From an uncultured Bacillaceae bacterium (GTDB lineage: Bacteria; Bacillota; Bacilli; Bacillales; Caldibacillaceae): 53,535 nt of DNA. The stretch covers positions 1 to 53,535 of the forward strand of contig CALGAD010000038.1 in assembly GCA_937951955.1 (NCBI GenBank). Direction: 5' to 3'. Below the pieces are notes generated by a model that saw only the letters and a program-made list of their open reading frames with translations, did no database searches and was not told the DNA's origin. Below, one piece after another: positions 17,473 through 25,557 of the stretch; the stretch's first letter is position 1, and the number at the start of each line of letters is the position of its first letter. Both the position numbers and the translations under genes were made by a program.

Positions 17473-17505
17473 AAAAAAATACTCTCTTTTTTCAAAGGAG
17501 AGTAT
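17473..17505 (-). promoter_or_regulatory. Terminator-like hairpin in the cshA leader
   Basis: The minus strand has an 8-bp stem ATACTCTC/GAGAGTAT followed directly by TTTTTT and, 7 bases later, the cshA ribosome site. A promoter (TTGCAA-17-TAATAT) lies upstream near 17540-17570, so transcripts from it would cross this intrinsic-terminator shape. A second possible promoter (TTGGGA-16-TATACT) would start inside the hairpin. Possible attenuator; function not shown. Confidence 0.5.
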
Positions 17506-17623
17506 AAGCTTACTATATATTTTCCCAACTGAATGCATTAATATTACCATCATTCATCCCCCATTGCAATTTTTCTTTTTCAGGACCCCGCCTTTCTTTT
17601 TCCAGCCAATCCATTTTTCAGCC

Positions 17624-17660
17624 AAAAAATGATGGCAAGGGACTTATCTTTCCCCTTGCC
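17624..17660 (-). terminator. Terminator after murF
   Basis: An 8-bp stem GGCAAGGG/CCCTTGCC with an 11-base loop, followed on the minus strand by ATCATTTTTT. Confidence 0.75.
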
Positions 17661-17696
17661 ACTGGACGCCTTTTATGTATTTTATTCAAAACGAAT

Positions 17697-19085
17697 TTAT
17701 GCCATATCTTTTACCGTCAAGGCTTCCACGACTTCTTCCAGTTTCATACCGCGGGAGGCTTTCACGAGCACAAACGTATTGGCATCGAGATTCTTTTTCA
17801 GTTGCTCGATGAGTTTTTGTTTATCATCAAAGGCAAAGACCCGCTCCTTGCCAAATTTCTTTTCAGCTCCCTGCGCAATATAAGCACCTAAACGGCCAAA
17901 AGTATATACTTGATATATTTTATCCGGATTTAAATATTCGCCGATTTCCAGATGATACTCCACTTCCGCAGGACCGAGTTCCAGCATATCGCCGAGCACG
18001 ACGATCTTTTTCGGATAGCCTTTCAATGAAGACACTAAATCGAGGACCGCTTTCATCGATGTGGGACTCGCGTTATACGCATCGTTTAAAATTTGTGAAC
18101 CGGCCAATCCAGAAGACAGTTCCATCCGCATTTCGGAGAGTTTCAGCACCGTAAACGCCTCGTTCATCCTGGCAAAAGGAACACCCCATTCATGGGCCAC
18201 AAGCATCGCTGCTAACGTATTTAACACATTGTATTCACCCATGACCGGCAAATGGAACAGTTCCTCTGTTTGATTGATATGGAAACTGGAACCGGCTTCA
18301 GTAATCGTCACAGATGTCGGGTACAAATCATTCCCCTGACCTTTTCCGAAAGTCCGTATAGCAAAATTTACATTCATCTTTTCAAGCCGGTCTCTGATTA
18401 ACGTTTCTTCACCGGGATAGACAAAAAGACCGTCTTCTGCCAATCCGTTTACAATTTCCATTTTCGCCTGGCAAATGCCTTCCCGCGAGCCGAGGTCCTG
18501 GAGATGGGCATCGCCGATATTCGTTATAATCGCCGCATCCGGTCGTGCCAGACGGGATAGAAAATCAATTTCACCGAAATCGCTCATGCCCATTTCTAAC
18601 ACGGCCACTTCCGTATCTTTTTCCAGAGACAAAATCGTTAACGGTAAGCCGATATGGTTATTCAAATTTCCCTGGGTTTTTTGCACTTTATATTTTAACG
18701 ATAAAAGTCCCGCCAAGATATCTTTTGTCGTTGTCTTGCCATTTGAACCTGTAACGGCACAAACTTTCAAATCAAGTTCATCCCTGTACAGTTTCGCTAG
18801 CTGCTGCAGCGCTTTTAACGTATCTTTCACGACAAGAACTGGCACGTGTTCCGGTGGATTGGGGACATCTTCTTGCCAGAGAGAAAGGGGCGCACCTTTA
18901 TAAAATGCGTCCGCCACGAATTCGTGACCGTCATGCCTTTCTCCCTTGAGGGGGATAAAAAGATTCCCTTTTTCTAGCGTGCGTGTATTAATGGAGACGC
19001 CGCGAATCTCGATATCCCCGTAAGCAGATATATCATTTGTCGCTTCCACCATCCTGGCCAGTTCCTGGATCGTTTTTTGGATCAT
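17697..19085 (-). CDS. murF: UDP-MurNAc-tripeptide:D-Ala-D-Ala ligase
   Basis: 462 aa, full length. The Mur-ligase ATP loop VTGSNGKTTTKD is at about residue 111. The central-domain VAVLEMGMSDFGEI and C-terminal LNDAYNASPTSM motifs are present. The enzyme adds D-Ala-D-Ala to complete the peptidoglycan stem peptide. It follows ddl, which makes the dipeptide, but a terminator and 260 bp separate them, so murF probably has its own promoter. Confidence 0.96.
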   Translation of the reverse strand: MIQKTIQELARMVEATNDISAYGDIEIRGVSINTRTLEKGNLFIPLKGERHDGHEFVADAFYKGAPLSLWQEDVPNPPEHVPVLVVKDTLKALQQLAKLYRDELDLKVCAVTGSNGKTTTKDILAGLLSLKYKVQKTQGNLNNHIGLPLTILSLEKDTEVAVLEMGMSDFGEIDFLSRLARPDAAIITNIGDAHLQDLGSREGICQAKMEIVNGLAEDGLFVYPGEETLIRDRLEKMNVNFAIRTFGKGQGNDLYPTSVTITEAGSSFHINQTEELFHLPVMGEYNVLNTLAAMLVAHEWGVPFARMNEAFTVLKLSEMRMELSSGLAGSQILNDAYNASPTSMKAVLDLVSSLKGYPKKIVVLGDMLELGPAEVEYHLEIGEYLNPDKIYQVYTFGRLGAYIAQGAEKKFGKERVFAFDDKQKLIEQLKKNLDANTFVLVKASRGMKLEEVVEALTVKDMA

Positions 19086-19221
19086 GATAAAACCTCCGTC
19101 ATTGCCAAACTTGAGGAATCAGAACTACGACTTTTCTAAGAAAAAATTCCAATTTTCTCCTCAATTCTAAGTATATGTGCGTCCGTTGCTATTTTAGCAT
19201 ATGAGAAAAATCAATTATTCT

Positions 19222-19262
19222 AAAAAGGAAGGGTTGGATATGAAAATCGTACCAACCCTTCC
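19222..19262 (-). terminator. Terminator after ddl
   Basis: A perfect 11-bp stem GGAAGGGTTGG/CCAACCCTTCC with a 14-base loop, followed on the minus strand by TTTTTAG. It lies 83 bp past the ddl stop. Confidence 0.75.
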
Positions 19263-19345
19263 AATGCGAAAAGGAAATGCCTCTATTTTAATGGTAAAAG
19301 ATTTTATTTTAGAAAAAAACCGCCTTTAGTCCTATTCACCATGAT

Positions 19346-20434
19346 TTATTTATAAGTAAAGCGAAGGGATTGTCTCTCCCGATACCGCTCAAGGCCGAGT
19401 TCAATCAACCGATCGATCAACTCTGGATAGCTGATTCCCGTATGCTGCCAGAGGAGCGGATACATGCTCACCGGTGTAAAGCCAGGCATCGTATTGATTT
19501 CATTAATTAACACTTCGCCATTTTTCTTTAAGAAGAAGTCTGCCCGGACAAGCCCTGAACAATTCAGCGCTTTAAACGCGGTCAGCGCCATTTCCTTCAT
19601 TGTTTCATATGTTTCCTCCGGGATATCCGCCGGAATGATGAGCGTCGTGCTTTCATCTTCGTATTTGGAATGATAATCATAAAATTCCGTTTTCGGAACA
19701 ATCTCACCCGGTACCGAGCATTGCGGATCGTTATTACCTAAAATAGCAAGTTCAATCTCCCGCGCGTCGACCCCTTCTTCGACAATGATTTTCAAATCAT
19801 ATTGAAACGCTTCGTTGAAGGCTGCTTCCAAATCCTCGCGATTTTTACATTTGTTAATACCGACGCTGGAGCCGAGGTTGGCAGGCTTGACAAAGCAGGG
19901 ATAGCCGATTTCCTTTTCCGTCTTTGCATAGGCCGCTTCTTGATTTTTCTCCCACTCATGCCGGGTGAAGGAAATATACCGGACTTGATTTAATCCCGCA
20001 TGGGCAAAAAGATCTTTCATGACGACTTTATCCATACCTGCGGCGGAAGCGAGTACGCCATTGCCGACATAAGGTAAGTTCAATACTTCTAAAAAGCCCT
20101 GTACCGTACCGTCTTCCCCGTTCGGTCCGTGCAATAAGGGGAAAATAATCGGTAGTTCCTCTTCTTTATCCTGCTCTACATGCTCAACGAGACCGGCGGT
20201 AATTTGTAGCGCATGGCTTGCCTGTTGATGGGCTTCGAGCCGCAGTTCATGGATGCTTTTTACCGGTTCTTTTAAGGCATCCCGTTTAATCCACGTGCCA
20301 TCTTTTTGAATATAGATTGGATTTACTTCATATTTGTCAAAATCTAAGGCTTGAATCACCGAAAAAGCCGTGCTAATCGATACTTCATGTTCAGCGGATT
20401 TGCCGCCGTACAAGACAATTAATTTTCTTTTCAT
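19346..20434 (-). CDS. ddl: D-alanine--D-alanine ligase
   Basis: 362 aa from the ATG at 20434, where GGAGG lies 6 bases upstream. The N-terminal YGGKSAEHEVS and ATP-grasp residues are clear (HGPNGEDGTVQG, CFVKPANLGSSVGI, VRADFFL, INEINTMPGFT). It makes the D-Ala-D-Ala dipeptide for MurF. The order ddl-murF-cshA is that of B. subtilis. Confidence 0.96.
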   Translation of the reverse strand: MKRKLIVLYGGKSAEHEVSISTAFSVIQALDFDKYEVNPIYIQKDGTWIKRDALKEPVKSIHELRLEAHQQASHALQITAGLVEHVEQDKEEELPIIFPLLHGPNGEDGTVQGFLEVLNLPYVGNGVLASAAGMDKVVMKDLFAHAGLNQVRYISFTRHEWEKNQEAAYAKTEKEIGYPCFVKPANLGSSVGINKCKNREDLEAAFNEAFQYDLKIIVEEGVDAREIELAILGNNDPQCSVPGEIVPKTEFYDYHSKYEDESTTLIIPADIPEETYETMKEMALTAFKALNCSGLVRADFFLKKNGEVLINEINTMPGFTPVSMYPLLWQHTGISYPELIDRLIELGLERYRERQSLRFTYK

Positions 20435-20689
20435 AGCCATCCTCCAAAAAAATTTGCTCACTTAATGCATTTATTTTACCAATGATTCCCGTCACAAAAA
20501 AGGTCCCGATTTCTCCTTACTGTATTTTATTGCAGATTTTCTCGTTTCTGAACAAAAAATGAAAAAAGACCGGGCGGTAGACCATCACGTACTAGTGAAA
20601 TATCTAACATGATATATTGTATACATTTGTAACGGAGCACATGACCAAAAAAGGAGACAGAGCGACCGCTTAAACGGGCCCGCCCCTGA

Positions 20690-21475
20690 TTATTCCATCG
20701 TATTTGACAAAATCGCCGTCCAATCCTTTTGTTTCTTATCAAAAACGAGCCGTCCCGTTGGCGATTTTTCCACTTCTTGTAAAAAGCTTTCCGCCATATC
20801 ATCCATATCGTAAAAATCACCGACTAACCAGAAAGGAATCTCGACGGAACTCCGTTCAATTTTGGCATGATTGAAAGAAAAAGCAACTCCCTCTGTTAAT
20901 ACCATACTTAATTGATGGAGGATCGTCTTCGGTACCCGGGGATAGGACTTCCGTTTTTGGAAATTGAACCAGGAACGTTCCGAGCGCACATCACTTAATT
21001 TTTTCACTAACACACCGCCCAGCACCGCGTAAAAATCGTTCCAGTTTTTATAATAAGTCCGGTTCAACAAGCCGTCCTGTTCGGTTAAATATGCGAATTG
21101 ATTATTCAATTCTTGATAAAACGGGAGTGTTAAATGTTTTTTTATGTGGCCAAGATAGAGGAGCTCTGCCAATTCCTGGCCCTCCAGGGTGTCCAAACTA
21201 AACACATCATCAAAATCAACCCAGCAAAAATGTCCATTATTATGTGTATCACTTTTCAACAGATCGTCCACATTTTCTTTCGGCACGTAATTCATTTGTG
21301 TTAAGTAGTGGAACTCCGCATTTTCATAACGATGCTTTAACAACAATAAATTGTTCAACGGTTCATTTAAACAGTCGACGAACTCTTGAAAACCGATTCC
21401 CGAAGAAAGGACGTAATGATCCCGGGAATTCACCAATATGTATACTAAATCCAGGCGATGATTTTTTCTAGCCAC
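20690..21475 (-). CDS. Protein of unknown function
   Basis: 261 aa, soluble, no signal peptide, rich in aromatic residues (such as HFCWVDFDDVFSLD and RSWFNFQKRKSYPRVP). I do not recognise a family. Acidic and tryptophan-rich segments with no long hydrophobic run suggest a compact cytosolic protein. It stands alone between ddl and mgtE. An overlapping minus-strand frame at 20527-20820 is judged non-coding. The 20462-20689 gap shows no other gene. Confidence 0.7.
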   Translation of the reverse strand: MARKNHRLDLVYILVNSRDHYVLSSGIGFQEFVDCLNEPLNNLLLLKHRYENAEFHYLTQMNYVPKENVDDLLKSDTHNNGHFCWVDFDDVFSLDTLEGQELAELLYLGHIKKHLTLPFYQELNNQFAYLTEQDGLLNRTYYKNWNDFYAVLGGVLVKKLSDVRSERSWFNFQKRKSYPRVPKTILHQLSMVLTEGVAFSFNHAKIERSSVEIPFWLVGDFYDMDDMAESFLQEVEKSPTGRLVFDKKQKDWTAILSNTME

Positions 21476-21904
21476 ATCCTCAACTCCCTTTACACTTCTG
21501 CCTTACTATTATGACGGATAAAATGAGCAAAAGTTCCATTTCTGCGAAAATGTTAACGAATTGTAACGGTTCGTTAATTTATCTGACAATTACATCGGCA
21601 AGCATGAGTAGTCGAAAATTGGTAAAAGGTAAACAAAGGGACAGATAACGTGTGAAAATGTTTTTCATGGACGTTTGTGGTGGTTAAAGTTTAGGAGCAG
21701 TATTGATTGCGGAAAAAGATATTCATTTTTCCGATTTTCAATGTTTGCAATTTTAAGGGCTATAATAGATGTGGGGACATGCACGTTTCAAAAAAAGTTC
21801 GATAAAGATAAGGAAATAACATTTTTTACAAGTTATAATAGAAAAGGTATTTTGTACTGGCTCTCTCTTACTGGAGATGTGCAATTACAGAAAGGAGGAT
21901 GCCC

Positions 21905-23266
21905 ATGAACCACGAAATCCAAAGCGAACATCTGCCATTACAGGTGGCGAAATTGTTGCGGGAAAACAATAAACAAGAACTGGAAGCGCTCCTTAATGAA
22001 CTGCAACCGTATGATATTGCCACCCTATATGAAAATTTACCACAAAAATTCAAAACGCGCTTCTTACACTATTTAGACCATGCGATCACCGCTGATGTGA
22101 TCCAGCAGTTCGAAGATCCCGAAGTGCAGTTTGAAGTATTGAACAAGCTTCCTCCTGGAAAGAAAAGCGATGTTTTAAATGAGATGGATAATGACGATCT
22201 GGCATCGTTATTACACGAACTGCCACCGGAAAAATCGGCACCGCTTCTTGCCGCGATGAAACGGGAAGAATCCGATATCGTCCAGAATATCATGCAATAT
22301 CCGGAGGAAACCGCCGGACGCCTGATGACGAACCGGTTCGTCTGGATCCGAAATTACTACACCGTTCAAGAAGCGATCGACAAATTGAAATCCTTTGCGG
22401 AATACGCAGAAAACATCAACTATTTATACGTTATAAATGAAAACCGCAAACTCGTGGGCGTCGTCTCCTATCGTGATTTGCTATTGGCAGAACCGAATGA
22501 AGTCATCAAAAACATTATGTACGAACGGGTGATTTCCGTTTCCGCATATACAGACCAGGAAGAAGCGGCCCTGCTTCTGGAACGTTATGACTTCCTCGCC
22601 CTGCCGGTTGTCGATGAAAATCAGGTGCTTTTAGGAATTTTAACCTTTGACGATATGCTCGATGTATTGATTGAAGAGGCTAATGAGGATATTGAAAAAT
22701 TATCCGCCTCCGGGAAGGCGATCGATTTTGACACGAAACCATTCGTTGCCGCCTGGCGGAGACTGCCCTGGCTCGTTTCCTTGCTTGTTATTGGGGTCTT
22801 ATCCGGCGGAATTATCAGCTTTTTCGAATCGACGTTAGATCGCGTCGTTGCCTTGAGTTTCTTCATGCCGATGATCACCGGTATGACCGGGAATATCGGT
22901 ACGCAAAGTCTTTCCCTCGTCGTCCGCGGTCTTGCCGGACGGGAACTCGATAAAAAGGAAATAACGAGCTTGATCTTACGGGAATTTCTCGTAGGAATTA
23001 TCATCGGTATCGTCTGTGGTATCATGATTTCGTTAATCGCCTTTTTCTGGCAAGGGAATATTTATCTTGGTTTTGTTGTCGGTATTTCTCTTTTTATCGC
23101 ACTGATTATCGGGTCTTTATCAGGAACAGTGATCCCATTATTATTATACAAGTTAAATGTGGATCCGGCGATCGCCTCCGGTCCGCTCATCACAACATTA
23201 AACGATATCTTTTCTCTCGTTTGTTATTTCTCCATCGCCACCATGTTTTTACATCAGATTTTATGA
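21905..23266 (+). CDS. mgtE: Mg2+ transporter MgtE
   Basis: 453 aa from the ATG at 21905, 6 bases after AAAGGAGG; the ATG at 21899 abuts the ribosome site. The layout is the MgtE N domain (about 1-130), two CBS domains (about 135-255, with YPEETAGRLM) and a five-helix membrane domain (from about 285). The conserved pore segment includes PMITGMTGNIGTQS. MgtE is a Mg2+-gated channel. The roughly 400-bp upstream region has no recognisable M-box riboswitch. It has a possible -10 TATAAT at 21761 and a CGGAAAAA/TTTTTCCG hairpin near 21712-21734. Confidence 0.95.
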   Translation: MNHEIQSEHLPLQVAKLLRENNKQELEALLNELQPYDIATLYENLPQKFKTRFLHYLDHAITADVIQQFEDPEVQFEVLNKLPPGKKSDVLNEMDNDDLASLLHELPPEKSAPLLAAMKREESDIVQNIMQYPEETAGRLMTNRFVWIRNYYTVQEAIDKLKSFAEYAENINYLYVINENRKLVGVVSYRDLLLAEPNEVIKNIMYERVISVSAYTDQEEAALLLERYDFLALPVVDENQVLLGILTFDDMLDVLIEEANEDIEKLSASGKAIDFDTKPFVAAWRRLPWLVSLLVIGVLSGGIISFFESTLDRVVALSFFMPMITGMTGNIGTQSLSLVVRGLAGRELDKKEITSLILREFLVGIIIGIVCGIMISLIAFFWQGNIYLGFVVGISLFIALIIGSLSGTVIPLLLYKLNVDPAIASGPLITTLNDIFSLVCYFSIATMFLHQIL

Positions 23267-23301
23267 AGAACTGCCTGTTTATCGGGCAGTTCTTTATTTT
23301 T
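23267..23301 (+). terminator. Terminator after mgtE
   Basis: A 9-bp stem AGAACTGCC/GGCAGTTCT with a 9-base loop, followed by TTATTTTT. It ends where array C begins. Confidence 0.85.
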
Positions 23302-23487
23302 GAGTAAATCGAGGCGGGATTTGGGTAATTTCGGTCGCGATTTGGGTAAATCGGTCAGGGATTTGAGTAATTTGTATCGCTATTTGGGTAAATTCACCCT
23401 GTATTTGGGTAAATCAGGCGGAAATTTGAGCAAATTCGGACGGGATTTGGGTAAATTTAGCCGTCATTCGAGCAAAACGCGCCCCAT
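23299..23487 (+). repeat. 21-bp phased repeat array C (9 units)
   Basis: Cores start at 23299, 23320, 23341, 23362, 23383, 23404, 23425, 23446 and 23467, exactly 21 bp apart. The core is TTTGGGTAAATT, alternating with TTTGAG forms. The last unit (TTCGAGCAAAAC) is degenerate. It is in the same orientation as arrays A, B and D. One frame is open through the array (heptads of the type xDLGKFx) but has no ribosome site, so it is not called as a gene. Confidence 0.93.
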
Positions 23488-23601
23488 TTCTTTCATTTTA
23501 TTAAAATTCAGGCATATATTGGTGAAAAGACCTCCAATGCCAACTCCTATTAACATATATCTTTTAACCAAAACACTACCAACGCCTGCCCTTTGAAACA
23601 T
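23464..23601 (-). CDS. Small predicted membrane protein (45 aa)
   Basis: An open frame beginning MFQRAGVGSVLVKRYMLIGV, with one likely transmembrane helix (about residues 15-33) and a charged tail ending GRVLLE. A good ribosome site (GGAAGGTG, 5 bases before ATG) and a -10-like TATAAT at 23642-23647 support it. The stop codon lies inside the last unit of array C. I do not recognise a family. This could still be a chance frame. Confidence 0.5.
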   Translation of the reverse strand: MFQRAGVGSVLVKRYMLIGVGIGGLFTNICLNFNKMKEMGRVLLE

Positions 23602-23845
23602 GCAACACCTTCCATTGACTGAAAGCATTTTCAATCTTATAATTATAGTAAAATAAGCGAACTCTATGATTTACAAAATCTTCAAATCTTTTTTTATATA
23701 TTTTTTTGCAAATTTCACTCGTTTATTATAAAATAATGCAATTAAGTAGGTGATTATCAAAACGATGTAAAAGATCACTTTACTGTTGCACATGTTGAGG
23801 AGAGCATCTTTTCAAGGTTTTTCAACGATAAATTTTTAATTTCTT

Positions 23846-23895
23846 AGGAGGTGACTCCCGCACTCACAGGCTTCTGTGGGTAGGGAAACTGTTTG
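23846..23895 (+). promoter_or_regulatory. Ribosome-binding site bridged to its start codon by a hairpin
   Basis: A near-perfect Shine-Dalgarno sequence (AGGAGGTGA, 23846-23854) lies 41 bases before the TTG start at 23893. A hairpin fills the gap: CCC/GGG outer pairs (23857-59, 23883-85) and an 8-bp stem ACTCACAG/CTGTGGGT (23862-69, 23874-81) with loop GCTT. Folded, the effective spacing falls to about 12 bases. An in-frame TAG at 23881 rules out an earlier start. Confidence 0.6.
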
Positions 23896-25281
23896 GATGA
23901 CATAGTTGGCCAGATATTGTTCGTCATTTTGATTCTTTTCTCCGCATTTTTCGTCATTTCTGAATTTGCCATCGTAAAAGTAACAAATTCACGATTAGAC
24001 CAATTCATCAAAGAAGGCGATAAACGGGCTTTAATTGCCAAAAAGATTAAGTCTGAATCCGAAGGTTACTTATCCGCCTGCCAGATCGGCTTAGGATTAA
24101 CCGCTCTCGGCATCGGATGGATTGGCGATTCCGCCGTACACCTATTTTTATCTAATCTCGCAAATACAACAATCTCGGCGACTCTTTCGTACGGCATTGC
24201 AACCTTTTTAGCCTTTTTATTGATCAGTTTCTTGCATATCGTCTTCGGGGATTTAGTACCACGCCTTTGGTCCATCCAAAAAGCAGAAAAAGCAATCTTG
24301 ATGATTGCCAAGCCATTAACGATTATCTATAAAATCATGTTTCCGTTTATCTGGGTGATGACCCGGGCGGCACGACTCGTTGCCCGATTATTCGGCGTCA
24401 AAGATATCCCCAAAAAAGGCAATGCCCATACGGAAGAGGAATTGCGGCATATACTCTCGGAAAGTTTCAAAAGTGGCGAAATCAATCAATCTGAATTTAA
24501 ATACGTCAACAACATTTTTGAATTTGATGAACGAATCGCGAAAGAAATCATGGTCCCACGGCCAGAAATCGTAAGTTTAGATATCAATGATACGCTAGCA
24601 GACTTTTTAAAAATTGCCAAACACGAAAAATTCACCCGTTACCCGGTAACGGATGGGGATAAAGACCATATCGTCGGTCTCGTCAATGTAAAAGAACTGC
24701 TCAAAGCCATTGCCGTATCGAAAAAAGATCCCGCCGAGTATTCGATCCGTTCCTTCATCCGGCCGATTATCCGGGCGATCGATACATTACCGATTGGCGA
24801 TCTACTCGTCAAAATGCAGAAGGAACAGATCCATATGGCTGTGCTCATGGATGAATACGGCGGCACGAGTGGATTGGTTACCGTGGAAGATATCGTCGAA
24901 GAAATTGTCGGTGAAATCCGCGACGAATTTGACCACGACGAAGTCCCGACGATTCAACATATCGGTGAAAACCACTATATTTTCGACTCCAAAGTATTAC
25001 TGAGCGATATTAATGAACTGCTTTCTCTTGACATTGAGGATGAAGCGGTCGACACCCTCGGTGGGTGGTTGATGACCCAGAAATTCGACGCAAGAGAAGG
25101 CGATACGATCACATACGGACCTTACGAGTTTACGATATTAGAAATGATCGATTACCATATCGAATCGATTGAAGTAAAAAGAATCAGTGAAAAAACGGAA
25201 AAGAAACCAGCTTCCGTCCTGTTCAATCAAAATGGCTCGTTCCATGATGCAACAGGGCAAGCAACCGTTAGCAATCAATAA
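23893..25281 (+). CDS. CNNM/CorC-family membrane protein, probable Mg2+ exporter (MpfA-like)
   Basis: 462 aa from a TTG start. There is an N-terminal CNNM (DUF21) membrane domain with three to four helices (FSAFFVISEFAIVKV; GYLSACQIGLGLTALGIGW). Two CBS domains (about 200-330; MVPRPEIVSLD, VLMDEYGGTSGLVTVEDI) and a C-terminal CorC/HlyC domain follow. Relatives include B. subtilis MpfA (YhdP), a Mg2+ exporter. Placement beside mgtE suggests opposing Mg2+ fluxes, which is an inference. The unusual start region is described in the preceding entry. Confidence 0.87.
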   Translation: MDDIVGQILFVILILFSAFFVISEFAIVKVTNSRLDQFIKEGDKRALIAKKIKSESEGYLSACQIGLGLTALGIGWIGDSAVHLFLSNLANTTISATLSYGIATFLAFLLISFLHIVFGDLVPRLWSIQKAEKAILMIAKPLTIIYKIMFPFIWVMTRAARLVARLFGVKDIPKKGNAHTEEELRHILSESFKSGEINQSEFKYVNNIFEFDERIAKEIMVPRPEIVSLDINDTLADFLKIAKHEKFTRYPVTDGDKDHIVGLVNVKELLKAIAVSKKDPAEYSIRSFIRPIIRAIDTLPIGDLLVKMQKEQIHMAVLMDEYGGTSGLVTVEDIVEEIVGEIRDEFDHDEVPTIQHIGENHYIFDSKVLLSDINELLSLDIEDEAVDTLGGWLMTQKFDAREGDTITYGPYEFTILEMIDYHIESIEVKRISEKTEKKPASVLFNQNGSFHDATGQATVSNQ

Positions 25282-25291
25282 TAAATCCATC

Positions 25292-25316
25292 ACTCCCTTT
25301 CGAGGGAGTTTTTTTA
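25292..25316 (+). terminator. Terminator after the CNNM/CorC gene
   Basis: A 6-bp stem ACTCCC/GGGAGT with loop TTTCGA, followed by seven T residues. Confidence 0.85.
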
Positions 25317-25557
25317 TGCATCCCGCGCTATATTCGTTTGCACATCATGTATAATAATGATAGGATAACCTTGTTAAATATTTCTTTTTCCTCCAATCTT
25401 TTCTGCCGAATCAATTCGTCTCCTTCACATTTTTGCAATTATTTCCTTCGTAAAATTGATTGTAACAAGTTGTTTTCTCTGCTAACATAAATGAAGTGTA
25501 ACAAGCTTTTTCATTTTCCGACATATTTCGATTTTGTTTTAGAGATAGGTGACTTCT

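Noticed and set aside
20527..20820. 97-aa minus-strand frame
   Set aside because: Overlaps the 3' end of the 261-aa gene in another frame, with low-complexity basic composition and no ribosome site.
21500..21900. M-box (ykoK-type) riboswitch before mgtE
   Set aside because: None of the conserved M-box sequence blocks could be seen. Only a simple CGGAAAAA/TTTTTCCG hairpin was found.
23300..23596. 98-aa open frame over array C, and the similar frame at 41156-41350 over array D
   Set aside because: No ribosome site, start codons fall inside repeat cores, and the equivalent frame in array A is broken by stops.
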